From contig NZ_LR733293.1 in NCBI RefSeq assembly GCF_902506095.1, forward strand, positions 1,505,103 to 1,569,102: a DNA stretch of 64,000 bases, in the 5' to 3' direction. Positions within the stretch are counted from its first letter, which is position 1; each line of letters begins with the position of its first letter. The stretch is from Arthrobacter sp. 9AX (GTDB lineage Bacteria > Actinomycetota > Actinomycetes > Actinomycetales > Micrococcaceae). Below the pieces are notes generated by a model. That model was given only the letters and a program-made list of their open reading frames with translations. It did no database searches and was not told the DNA's origin. Below, piece after piece: positions 19,937-28,227 of this stretch. A program made the translations under genes and the position numbers.

Positions 19937-20992
19937 ATGATTCCTGCTGTTGTTCCCTGTACTGACCGCGCCCTCTGGGACGAACATGTTGACCGGTTTC
20001 AGGGACATCCGCAGCAGTTATGGGGCTGGGGCGAAACCAAGGCAATGCACGGCTGGTCGGTGGACCGGGTGCTGGTCAACAACGGTGACAACACCATTGG
20101 ATGCGCCCAGTTGCTCATCCGGCGCCTCCCGTTCCCCTTCCGCGCCCTGGTGTACATCCCCCGCGGCCCGATGTGTTCGGTGGAGGACGCTCCGGCCGTC
20201 CTGGCCAGCCTTGCGGACCACGCGGCCGTCCGCCACCGCACAGTGGCGCTGAGCATCGAACCGGACTGGGATGCGGACTCGGCCTTCGCGGGCGCCGTAG
20301 CCTCGGCCGGTTTCCGGGCCACCACCAATACGGTGCTGATCCCGCGGACGCTGATCCTGGACCTGACCCGGACCGATGACGATCTGATGGCAGAGATGTC
20401 CAAGTCCACCCGGGCGAACATCCGCAAAGCCATGCGCAGCGACGTCGAGTTCCGCAAGGTCAAAAACGATTCCGAGCTGGAACAGGTCCTGGCGATCTAC
20501 CACGACACGGCCGAGCGCGCCGGCTTCGGTATCCACGAGGACCAGTACTACCGGGATATCTTCAGGAACCTGGGCGACGGGTCACCGATCATCGCGGCGT
20601 TCGACGGCGAGCAGATGCTGGCCTTCGTCTGGCTGGCCAGGAGCGGGTCCACCGCCTTTGAACTCTACGGCGGGGTTTCCGCCGAAGGGCAGAAGCAGCG
20701 CGTGAACTACGGCGTCAAGTGGGCCGCGCTGCAGGCCATGCGCGAGGACGGGTGCTCCCGCTACGACTTCAACGGCCTGCTCAACGACGGCATCTCCGAT
20801 TTCAAGAAACAGTTCGCCAAGCACGAAAACATGCTCCTGGGCACGTGGGAAAAACCGCTCTCGCCGTTCTACCCCGCCTACGCCCAGGCCATGCCCCTGG
20901 CCCGCCGCGGACTCCAGCAGGGACGCCGGCTCCTGAAGACCGCCGCCGGGCGCGTCCGGCCACTGATCCGGAAGCTGCGCCCGGGCAGCTGA
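19937..20992 (+). CDS. FemAB/FemX-like peptidoglycan interpeptide bridge aminoacyltransferase
   Basis: 351-residue double-GNAT ligase that transfers amino acids from aminoacyl-tRNA to the lysine side chain of lipid II. Both GNAT lobes are visible: FRALVYIPRGPMCS and STRANIRKAMRSDVEF in the first, and FDGEQMLAFVWLARSG, ALQAMREDGCSRYDFNG and DGISDFKKQF in the second. Arthrobacter-type walls have Ala/Ser/Thr bridges, so this protein may add one of those residues. The frame extends upstream to 19823 across the glpX terminator; ATG 19937 with TAGGGT 7 nt upstream is the likely leaderless start. Confidence 0.88.
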   Translation: MIPAVVPCTDRALWDEHVDRFQGHPQQLWGWGETKAMHGWSVDRVLVNNGDNTIGCAQLLIRRLPFPFRALVYIPRGPMCSVEDAPAVLASLADHAAVRHRTVALSIEPDWDADSAFAGAVASAGFRATTNTVLIPRTLILDLTRTDDDLMAEMSKSTRANIRKAMRSDVEFRKVKNDSELEQVLAIYHDTAERAGFGIHEDQYYRDIFRNLGDGSPIIAAFDGEQMLAFVWLARSGSTAFELYGGVSAEGQKQRVNYGVKWAALQAMREDGCSRYDFNGLLNDGISDFKKQFAKHENMLLGTWEKPLSPFYPAYAQAMPLARRGLQQGRRLLKTAAGRVRPLIRKLRPGS

Positions 20993-21017
20993 CTTCAGGC
21001 AGCTGACTGCACCACAG

Positions 21018-21065
21018 GCAAAGGGCGACGCCGGCACCCACCAAGGTGCCGCCGTCGCCCTTTGC
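21018..21065. terminator. Terminator between convergent femX and manA
   Basis: A 21-bp stem with one mismatch (21018-21038 with 21045-21065) and a CACCAA loop, flanked by AAAG and CTTT. It can serve both converging genes. Confidence 0.88.
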
Positions 21066-21084
21066 TCTAGCGGGCTGAGCGCCG

Positions 21085-22332
21085 CTAAAGGCCGGTGGTG
21101 ACAGCGAACGCCAGTGCAGGCTCCGTGCTGCCGGCGACCGGGTGGACGTTGACGGGCGCCTCGGCCGCGGCCAGGAAAGCGCTGCCGCCCCGGGAGAGCT
21201 GCAGGTCGCCCTTGGGGGAGTCCAGGTAGATATCCCCGGCCACTACGATCACCACGGCGGCGCCGGACTGTGCCAGCGGAACGGGTCCGGCGTCCGGGGC
21301 AAGCTCGATCCGCTGGAGCTGGAATTCCCCAAACGGCGGGCGGAACAGCTCCTGGTCCATAACCGTCCGCTCCGCCGGGAGCATCGGCACGGCGACAGGC
21401 TGGAAATCAATGGTCCGCAGCAGTTCTGGGACGTCAATGAACTTGGGCGTGAGCCCGCCGCGCAGCACGTTGTCCGAGGACGCCATGACCTCCACGCCCA
21501 GCCCGTGCAGGTAGGCGTGCACGTTCCCTGCCGGCAGGTAGACCGCTTCACCGGGTTCCAGCGAGATCCGGTTGAGCAGCAGCGAAATCAGGACTCCGGG
21601 GTCACCGGGGTACTTCTCATTGAGGCTGATGACCGTGCCAAGCTCGGTTTCATAGGGTGCCAGCGGGGCGCCGGACAGAAGCGCGGCAACCACCAGGGCA
21701 GTATCCTCAGCCACTGGCCTGCCGCCGGTGATCAGCCGCTCGAAGGCAGCCCGGAGGCCGGCACTCTCGTCGGCTGTCTGGAGATCCGCCAGCAGGGCAC
21801 CGATCAGCGCGGGCGCGTCGCCTTCCACGGCATCAAAGGCTGCCGCCACATGCTGCAGGATTTCCCGGGTCTGGGCTGCCGGCCGGAAACCGCACAGCGC
21901 CTCAAAGGGCGTCAGGGCGTAAATCATCTCGGGCTTGTGGTTGTCGTCCCGGTAATTCCGGTGGGGCGCGTCCGCGGCAACGCCGCCCGCGTTCTCCCGG
22001 GCAAAACCGGCCCTTGCCTGCTCAAGGCTGGGGTGGACCTGCAGCGACAGCGGCTGGGCGGCGGCCAGGATCTTGGCCAGGAAGGGCAGCCTGGGCCCGA
22101 ACCGCGCTACCGAGTCCGCGCCGAGGAAATGCTCGGGGTCGCGGGCAATCAAGGCGTCCAGGGCGGTGTCCGAGCCGTCCTCGGGTACGCGGGCCACCGA
22201 GGGGGAGTCGGGGTGCGCCCCGATCCACAGCTCCGCTTCCGGCCGCCCGGACTCAGCACGCCCCAGCAGGGCGGCGATCGCCGTGGTTGATCCCCAGGCG
22301 TAATCCCGGAGGACGTTCTGAATCTCGTACAA
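21085..22332 (-). CDS. manA: Mannose-6-phosphate isomerase, class I
   Basis: 415-residue zinc cupin enzyme interconverting fructose 6-phosphate and mannose 6-phosphate for glycan and protein mannosylation. Visible landmarks are NVLRDYAWGS at the N-terminus, LSLQVHPSLEQA (zinc His), DNHKPEMIYALTPFEALCGFR (zinc Glu) and YLPAGNVHAYLHG (His) near residue 275. The frame runs upstream, but the only sensible start is TTG 22332, which has AGGAG eight to nine bases upstream. It is the last gene of a purK-purE-lcp-manA series, 34 nt after the LCP stop, and feeds the protein mannosyltransferase encoded at 42.6-44.3 kb. Confidence 0.93.
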   Translation of the reverse strand: MYEIQNVLRDYAWGSTTAIAALLGRAESGRPEAELWIGAHPDSPSVARVPEDGSDTALDALIARDPEHFLGADSVARFGPRLPFLAKILAAAQPLSLQVHPSLEQARAGFARENAGGVAADAPHRNYRDDNHKPEMIYALTPFEALCGFRPAAQTREILQHVAAAFDAVEGDAPALIGALLADLQTADESAGLRAAFERLITGGRPVAEDTALVVAALLSGAPLAPYETELGTVISLNEKYPGDPGVLISLLLNRISLEPGEAVYLPAGNVHAYLHGLGVEVMASSDNVLRGGLTPKFIDVPELLRTIDFQPVAVPMLPAERTVMDQELFRPPFGEFQLQRIELAPDAGPVPLAQSGAAVVIVVAGDIYLDSPKGDLQLSRGGSAFLAAAEAPVNVHPVAGSTEPALAFAVTTGL

Positions 22333-22366
22333 GTTGCTGTCTCCTAGGTTTGGCGGGAACGGTGCC

Positions 22367-24028
22367 CTACAACGGGGCGCACTGGCCGTTGGTTGCCACC
22401 AGTTCACGGATGGCCTGTTCGTTGCCCTGGCGCTTGAGCCCGTTGAGCAGCTCCTCGGTAATCGGCTCACCGTCAGGGGTGGTGGTCACCGGCGTGAAGT
22501 CCGACGGCGCGGGAGACTGCTGCGCCGGGATGCCCCCGGCTGCCGGCCGGGCGGCCGGGGCTAGTGCGGCCGGGGCCGGTGCGGCCTGCAGGTGTCCTGC
22601 GGCGTCGGACGGGGCCACCAGGGTGTCGTCGGGCGCGCCTGCGGACTGGGCTTCCGACGCCGAGGCCAGCAGCTGGTCCACACGGTCGTGGATGATGTCG
22701 AAGTTGGGAACGGTGGAGAACGATGCATCAAAGTCCGGCGGGCCGAGGGTCAGCCGTTTCGCTTCCTTGCCTTTGGCCTTGATGGCCAGGTCCAGGAAGC
22801 TGCCCAGCTGCGAGGAGGAGATGTTGGAGTCAACCACCTTGGTTCCGGCGTTGGCGATGTCCTCGAACTTGGCCAGCAGCGTGGCAGGATCGAGTTGCTT
22901 GAGCATGGCCTGCTGGACGCACTGCTGGCGCGCGATCCGGGCGTAATCATCCACGAATTCGCGTGAGCGGCCGTACCACAGGGCATGGAAGCCGTCGAGC
23001 GTGTTGTCGCCGGCCGGAATCCAGCCCAGCGGCATGCCGTGGATGCCGTTGGCCTCGTCGATGGTCTCACCGCTGATGGGGACCCAGCCGCCGGCCTTGA
23101 TCCGGATCCCGCCCATGGCGTCGATGAGCTTGGCGAAGCCATCCATATCCACCAGCACGTAGGCCTGGATATCCATGCCCAACGTCCCGGACACGGCCTC
23201 AAGGGTGGCCTGAGCGCCGGGGTCGGCGACGCCCGGGTAGAGGTCGGCGTGCTCGTTGGTGACTTCGGTGTTGATGGCGTTGATCAGGCATTCGTCGCCG
23301 CAGTTGTACCCGTCGGGGTAGATGGCGCGCATGGGAGAGTCCGCGCTGAACTGGGCGTTCTGGAAGTTGCGGGGAATGGAGATGATGGCCGTCTGGCCCG
23401 TCTTGGCATCGACGCTGAGAACGGACAGGCTGTCGGGGCGCCGTCCGGTGCGGTCGTCACCGGCGTCGCCGCCCATCATCAGGAAGTTGTAGCGGCCTTC
23501 CACCGGCTCGATGGCAGGGCCGGCGGAGAAGATGCTGCCGATCGCGTTCCGGCTCACGTTCAGCAGGTAGGCGGCGTACCCCAGCGAGCCGCTGCCTGCC
23601 ACCATCGCCAGCACCAGGGCGATGACGACGGCGGGCCGGGCCTGCGGTGCCAGCAGCACCGGGCGGATGAGCCGCAGGGTGTTGATGAACAGGACCGCCC
23701 ACCCGGCGGCGAGTGCCACCATCACGATGATGAGGACAAGCGAGGCGAAGGGATTGGTGATGATGTTCAGGAGCAGGGTCCGGTTGGCCAGCAGCAGGAT
23801 GATGGCCAGCACGAGTGCTGCCCAGACGCAGAGCGTCACCCGGAGGGCGGCCCGGCCGAGTCTGCGGTCGCCGGCCACGAGCTGGGCGCTGCCCGGAACC
23901 AGGAGGGTCATCAGGACAAGCACAAAGCCGCGCTTCGTCCGGACCTGGGCAGAGGCGCTTACCGGGTACCGGACGGGATCGGTCAGTGCAGTGTCCGAGG
24001 GCGACTGCTGGATCTTGCTGCTGGACAT
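22367..24028 (-). CDS. LytR-CpsA-Psr (LCP) family phosphotransferase
   Basis: 553-residue membrane enzyme that transfers undecaprenyl-linked wall glycopolymers onto peptidoglycan. It has an unusual cytoplasmic/membrane front: four predicted helices between residues 25 and 170. The extracellular LCP domain follows (about 190-430), with RTGRRPDSL carrying the Asp/Arg pyrophosphate ligands, SIPRNFQ, and ALWYGRSREFVDDYARIARQ with the catalytic arginines. The tail is Pro/Ala-rich. The longer frame to 24184 overlaps purE; ATG 24028 has AGGAAGG upstream and lies 10 nt after the purE stop. Confidence 0.9.
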   Translation of the reverse strand: MSSSKIQQSPSDTALTDPVRYPVSASAQVRTKRGFVLVLMTLLVPGSAQLVAGDRRLGRAALRVTLCVWAALVLAIILLLANRTLLLNIITNPFASLVLIIVMVALAAGWAVLFINTLRLIRPVLLAPQARPAVVIALVLAMVAGSGSLGYAAYLLNVSRNAIGSIFSAGPAIEPVEGRYNFLMMGGDAGDDRTGRRPDSLSVLSVDAKTGQTAIISIPRNFQNAQFSADSPMRAIYPDGYNCGDECLINAINTEVTNEHADLYPGVADPGAQATLEAVSGTLGMDIQAYVLVDMDGFAKLIDAMGGIRIKAGGWVPISGETIDEANGIHGMPLGWIPAGDNTLDGFHALWYGRSREFVDDYARIARQQCVQQAMLKQLDPATLLAKFEDIANAGTKVVDSNISSSQLGSFLDLAIKAKGKEAKRLTLGPPDFDASFSTVPNFDIIHDRVDQLLASASEAQSAGAPDDTLVAPSDAAGHLQAAPAPAALAPAARPAAGGIPAQQSPAPSDFTPVTTTPDGEPITEELLNGLKRQGNEQAIRELVATNGQCAPL

Positions 24029-24038
24029 GGCCGCCTTC

Positions 24039-24623
24039 CTAACGGCTGCCCCGGAGCGTGCCGTTGCCTTCTGCGAAGACCTCGCTGACCTTCTGCCGGA
24101 GGTTGGCCCCCTTTCGGGTAGCCACGGCATTGAGGTCTGCGGCGAACTCGATGAGGTCCGAACGCAGGGAGGAGGCAAGTTCATCGGTGCCCGCCGCCAG
24201 CATCCGGACCGCCAGGAGCCCGGCGTTGCGGGCTCCGGCGATGGATACCGTGGCCACGGGAACTCCGGCCGGCATCTGGACGATCGAGAGCAGCGAGTCC
24301 ATCCCGTCCAGGGTCTTCAGCGGTACGGGCACACCGATGACGGGAAGTGGTGTGACGCTGGCCAGCATTCCGGGCAGGTGGGCGGCGCCGCCGGCCCCCG
24401 CGATGATGACCCTTATGCCGCGTTCGTGCGCCGTCTGGCCGTAGCGGATCATCTCCAGGGGCATGCGGTGGGCGGACACAACGTCAGCTTCGAAGGGAAT
24501 GCCGAACTCCGCCAGGGCGTCGGCTGCTGCCTCCATAACGGGCCAGTCGGAATCCGAACCCATCACCAGGCCCACCAAGGGGCTTGCGGCGGAACTTTTG
24601 GCGGGGTTGGCTTCGGCGCTCAT
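24039..24623 (-). CDS. purE: N5-carboxyaminoimidazole ribonucleotide mutase
   Basis: 194-residue enzyme moving the carboxylate of N5-CAIR to carbon 4 in purine synthesis. [16 protein letters not shown] and VVSAHRMP (catalytic histidine) are diagnostic, as is the [14 protein letters not shown] loop. A C-terminal extension of about 25 residues goes past the usual bacterial PurE end. The ATG overlaps the purK stop by 4 nt, so the two are translationally coupled. Confidence 0.95.
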   Translation of the reverse strand: MSAEANPAKSSAASPLVGLVMGSDSDWPVMEAAADALAEFGIPFEADVVSAHRMPLEMIRYGQTAHERGIRVIIAGAGGAAHLPGMLASVTPLPVIGVPVPLKTLDGMDSLLSIVQMPAGVPVATVSIAGARNAGLLAVRMLAAGTDELASSLRSDLIEFAADLNAVATRKGANLRQKVSEVFAEGNGTLRGSR

Positions 24624-25816
24624 GCGTTCTCCTCAAGAATTGCTGGCGGTTCTTCGGCCGGCACCCGCCCGTCGCGGATGATGCCTGCCACCAGTGCGGC
24701 GCGGCGCCGGACGGAGTCAACCTCCGCCGTCGACGTTCCTGCCAGGTTGACGTGGCCGATCTTTCGGCCCGGGCGCACGGACTTTCCGTAGCAGTGCACC
24801 TTGGCGGCCGGTTCGCTGGCAAGGGCCAGCGGATAGGCGGAAAACAGGTCCCGGTTGTCGCCGCCAAGGAAGTTCTTCATCACCACAACCGGCGCCAGCG
24901 CATCCGTGGCGCCCAGCGGCAGGTTCAGGACGGCCCGGAGGTGCTGCTCAAACTGGCTGGTCACGGAGCCGTCCTGCGTCCAGTGGCCGGTGTTGTGCGG
25001 CCGCATGGCGAGTTCGTTGATCAGGAAGCCGGCCCCGGTTCCAGGCGTTTCGAAAAGCTCCACGGCCAGGACCCCTGTTACTCCCAGTTCATTGGCGATC
25101 CGCAGGGCGGCGTCCTCCGCCGCGGCGGCAACCTCCACCGGGATATCCAGCGCAGGGGCAATGACTTCGTCGCAGACGCCGTCCACCTGGACCGTGTGCA
25201 CTACTGGCCATGCCCGGGCTTCGCCGTCAGGAGTCCGGGCAACCAGGGCGGACAGTTCGCGGCTGAATTCCACTTTCGCTTCAACGAGGAGGGGGCTCAT
25301 GGCGTCGAACCAGTCAGTGGTTTCGGCGGCCTCGTCCGGGGAGGAGATGATCCGTACGCCCTTGCCGTCGTAGCCGCCGCGCGGTGTCTTCAGGACAACC
25401 GGCCAGCCGGTCTCCTCGCCAAAGCTGACCAGTCCTGCCACGTTGGAAACGGAGGCCCAGGCGGGGTTCGGCAGTTCCAGGCGGTCTATGGCCGCGCGCA
25501 TCACGAGTTTGTCCTGGGCATGGACGAGGGCGTCCGGCCCCGGCTGGACGTTGACGCCGGCCTCCTGCAGGGCCCGGAGATGGGCTGTGGGAACATGCTC
25601 GTGGTCAAACGTCATCACGTCCAGGCCCTTGGAGAACTCCAGGAGCGTCTGAAAGTCCTTGTAGTCGCCCACCGGTGAGGTGGACACTGCCGAGACTGCC
25701 GAAACGTCGTCACTTTCGGCAAGGACGCGCAGTTCGAAGCCGAGTGCTGTTGCGGCCGGGGCCATCATTCGGGCAAGCTGGCCGCCGCCAACCACACCTA
25801 TTACTGGAAAAGTCAC
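24620..25816 (-). CDS. purK: N5-carboxyaminoimidazole ribonucleotide synthase
   Basis: 398-residue ATP-grasp ligase that carboxylates AIR with bicarbonate and ATP. The N-terminus [18 protein letters not shown], the ATP-grasp segments [16 protein letters not shown] and [10 protein letters not shown], and [16 protein letters not shown] are characteristic. It opens the purK-purE-lcp-manA operon. GTG 25816 has no ribosome site, but TAGGCT ends 7 nt upstream, implying a leaderless transcript for the operon. Confidence 0.95.
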   Translation of the reverse strand: MTFPVIGVVGGGQLARMMAPAATALGFELRVLAESDDVSAVSAVSTSPVGDYKDFQTLLEFSKGLDVMTFDHEHVPTAHLRALQEAGVNVQPGPDALVHAQDKLVMRAAIDRLELPNPAWASVSNVAGLVSFGEETGWPVVLKTPRGGYDGKGVRIISSPDEAAETTDWFDAMSPLLVEAKVEFSRELSALVARTPDGEARAWPVVHTVQVDGVCDEVIAPALDIPVEVAAAAEDAALRIANELGVTGVLAVELFETPGTGAGFLINELAMRPHNTGHWTQDGSVTSQFEQHLRAVLNLPLGATDALAPVVVMKNFLGGDNRDLFSAYPLALASEPAAKVHCYGKSVRPGRKIGHVNLAGTSTAEVDSVRRRAALVAGIIRDGRVPAEEPPAILEENA

Positions 25817-25991
25817 ATGGGCCAGCCTACCGAAAACCGCCCGGTATCCCGCCTTCGGGACGCGGCGGGCATCGAGTCTTTCACTCCGCGGGCCGTCCGG
25901 TGACGCAAGTTAGGGGGCCTGCCGTACAGGTTCGGGGGCTAAAATGGCGGTCTGGCCGTGTGGCCCTATGTTTCAACGGCCATGGAGGGTC

Positions 25992-26561
25992 ATGTTTAGC
26001 GCACTTGCAGATCGCATCCGGGGGCTTGCCTCGCTTTTTTGGCGTGAGGTGGCCAAGTTTGGTGCCGTGGGTGGTGTGGCATTCGTCATCGACAACGGCC
26101 TCACCTACTACCTCATGCACGGCCCCATGTCCGACAGCGAAGCCAAGGCCAGGTTCGTGGGGGCGTCCGTGGCAACCATCTTTTCCTGGGTTGCGAACCG
26201 CCTCTGGACCTTCCGGCACCGCCGGCAGGCCAACGTGCTGCGCGAGTTCCTGATGTTCATCCTCATTAACGGCATCGGCATCGGGATTTCCACCGGGTTC
26301 ACCGCCCTGGCCAAGTACGGCCTTGGCGTCACGGACAAAAACATGCTGTTCTTCGCCGGAGTGGTGGGCATCCTCGTGGCCACAGTAGTCCGGTTCTTCG
26401 CTTACCGGTTCCTCGTGTTCAACCAGGAACTGGACCAGGATCCCGAGTTCTCGCACGACCACGAACTCATCGAACTCCACCATGCCAAAGGTTCCGTTGC
26501 CGGCACCGGTGTGGCGGAGCCCGAGCCGTTCGCCGGTGACCCGGCCCAGCCCTCGAAGTAG
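25992..26561 (+). CDS. GtrA family membrane protein
   Basis: 189-residue protein with four helices (about residues 20-140). FGAVGGVAFVIDNGLTYYL and VANRLWTFRH are standard GtrA features. Members are thought to flip polyprenyl-phosphate-linked sugars or assist glycosyltransferases of the envelope. The C-terminal 45 residues are acidic and variable. ATG 25992 has GGAGGG close upstream; an earlier in-frame ATG at 25944 lacks one. Divergent from purK, as in the Rv3275c-Rv3277 arrangement. Confidence 0.88.
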   Translation: MFSALADRIRGLASLFWREVAKFGAVGGVAFVIDNGLTYYLMHGPMSDSEAKARFVGASVATIFSWVANRLWTFRHRRQANVLREFLMFILINGIGIGISTGFTALAKYGLGVTDKNMLFFAGVVGILVATVVRFFAYRFLVFNQELDQDPEFSHDHELIELHHAKGSVAGTGVAEPEPFAGDPAQPSK

Positions 26562-26587
26562 GGCCGGCGCAGGCGGGACCCGGCTGT

Positions 26588-27286
26588 TCAGCTGCCGTGG
26601 ATGCGTTCCGCGGCCAGCAGTTTCCCGGTGTCCGCAATGTCAGGGTGCGTGAGCACTACTGAACCTCCGCTCCGCCACGCTCCCAGCGCATTGGCCAGGG
26701 CAGCCTCAAGCCCGCCGCTGCCCGGCACGTGCAGCCGGACACCGTCCTCGTGGCGCACAGCGAAACCATCCAGGAGATCCTGGTGCAGGTGCCGGCGCCC
26801 GTCAGAGGCGACGATGGCACAGGCCGACGGATCGGCGTCGGCATGCTGCATGAAAACATCCCCGTGGGAGCGCACTTCCGCAGCGTAATCGAGGCACCCG
26901 GCCGGAAGTCCGCCCTCCCAGCGCATGGCCAGGGCCGGCAGCGCAACGGCCACAACGGCGTCGTATTTTCCCGCCACTGCATCAGGCTCGGCGGTGGCCA
27001 GCAAGTCCGCCCCGTCCCCGTTCAGGACGGTCTCCAGGCCGAGCTGCCAGCCGGCAAGGGCCCACACCATGGCCTTCCAGTGGGCTGGAAGGTCCAGCGC
27101 GAGCCGCATGCCCGGTTCGGCATCCAGCTCATCCTGGAGGAGGTTGCTGGTTTTCGCCACCCAGTTATCCAGCACTTTTCCGGACAATTCCACGCGCTCC
27201 CCACCGGGGCCGTACCACGTGAGCCGCGGGGCAGTGGAGTTGCCGGAACGAAGACTGGTCATCAGATCGATTGCGGGGGTAGTCAT
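26588..27286 (-). CDS. TIGR03089 family protein
   Basis: 232-residue actinobacterial protein that looks like a reduced acyl-adenylate synthetase. The first part LTWYGPGGERVELSGKVLDNWVAKTSNLL resembles the N-terminus of AMP-binding enzymes. The ATP-binding TSGTTG motif, the central adenylation core and the mobile C-terminal domain are absent. Its function is unknown. A counterpart lies in the same mycobacterial neighbourhood near the LCP and WhiB2 genes. ATG 27286 is preceded by a degenerate CAGGAT box at 6 nt rather than a ribosome site. Convergent with gtrA, 26 nt apart. Confidence 0.75.
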   Translation of the reverse strand: MTTPAIDLMTSLRSGNSTAPRLTWYGPGGERVELSGKVLDNWVAKTSNLLQDELDAEPGMRLALDLPAHWKAMVWALAGWQLGLETVLNGDGADLLATAEPDAVAGKYDAVVAVALPALAMRWEGGLPAGCLDYAAEVRSHGDVFMQHADADPSACAIVASDGRRHLHQDLLDGFAVRHEDGVRLHVPGSGGLEAALANALGAWRSGGSVVLTHPDIADTGKLLAAERIHGS

Positions 27287-27664
27287 GGCTCAATCCTGCC
27301 ATTGAGCCCTTCCCCGGTCACGGGCGGGAAAGATGGTGCATCGCGGTGTCGCAGGGTATGTTACGCGTGACGTTCGTCTCAGCGTCCGGGGGAGGGTGGC
27401 TGTGTGCCTCCTGCCCAGCCCGTGAATTACTGTGATTTCCCACAGGCCGGAGTGCATAATTCCGGCGGCCGCGGGTAGTGGCCAAAATTTTCGGGCGTGG
27501 CGTACAGCATTTTGGAGGCCAGTGATGATTATTATCCGGGCAGCGGCTTGACTCGCCCTAGTTACACGCGTGTAATTAGATAACTAAAGGCAACTGCGTA
27601 AATACCGGCACACAACCGAGTGTCCACGTATCCAGGCAGTGGCTGCAACATCAGGAGGGTCGCC
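27287..27664 (+). promoter_or_regulatory. 378-nt intergenic region with the whiB2 promoter
   Basis: No gene found. Near 27548 there is TTGACT (27548-27553), a 17-nt spacer and TGTAAT (27571-27576); TAATTA at 27573 is an alternative -10. The perfect palindrome TTACACGCGTGTAA (27562-27575) covers the -10 region. The resulting 5-prime leader to whiB2 is about 80 nt. The left half (27290-27530) holds nothing I can name. Confidence 0.6.
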
Positions 27665-28198
27665 ATGGGGCAAGCAGAGCGTATCCAGGAAGATGCCGTC
27701 GTGGCCGGTCAGGCAACGGCGAAATACCGTGCACGGGGGGTGCCGAGCGATTGGTACGTTGACCCGGCCGACCCCGATGCAGCGGAGCGGTACAACAGGA
27801 ATAACAAAGACTTTCTCCAGGACCAGGCCACGGCATTCCTGGCCGCGCACGAAGCCCTCCTGGACGGCGGGGAAGACCCCGAGGACGAGCTGGACCCGCC
27901 CATGGAACTGGCGGCGGCCGGGACAACCCAGCCGGTCTGGATCGGCCTGCCGTTCCAGCAGGACTTTGCTGACGAAGGCGAGCTTGGCTGGCAGACGGAC
28001 GCCCTGTGCGCCCAGACGGATCCCGAGGCCTTCTTCCCCGAAAAGGGCGGCTCCACCCGCGATGCGAAAAAAGTGTGCGGTGCCTGCAATGTGCGGTCCC
28101 AATGCCTTGAGTACGCACTGGCCAACGACGAACGGTTCGGCATCTGGGGAGGCCTTTCCGAGCGTGAGCGCCGGCGGCTAAGGAAGCGAGCGATCTGA
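27665..28198 (+). CDS. whiB2: WhiB family regulator, WhiB2/WhmD type
   Basis: 177-residue iron-sulfur regulator. The WhiB domain occupies the C-terminal half: Cys115, Cys138, Cys141 and Cys147 are positioned to bind a [4Fe-4S] cluster, GIWGGLSERERRR is the Gly/Trp turn, and a basic end may contact DNA. EAFFPEKGGSTRDAKK identifies the WhiB2 (Streptomyces WhiB, mycobacterial WhmD) class, which controls septation genes. The 80- to 100-residue N-terminal extension is acidic and unusual, since typical members are 85-130 residues. ATG 27665 has AGGAGGG; an internal ATG at 27902 would give the shorter form. Location among LCP, DUF3499 and ahcY genes matches Rv3260c. Confidence 0.9.
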   Translation: MGQAERIQEDAVVAGQATAKYRARGVPSDWYVDPADPDAAERYNRNNKDFLQDQATAFLAAHEALLDGGEDPEDELDPPMELAAAGTTQPVWIGLPFQQDFADEGELGWQTDALCAQTDPEAFFPEKGGSTRDAKKVCGACNVRSQCLEYALANDERFGIWGGLSERERRRLRKRAI

Positions 28199-28227
28199 TT
28201 CACCAGGATGTCCATGTCACTGCCGTT

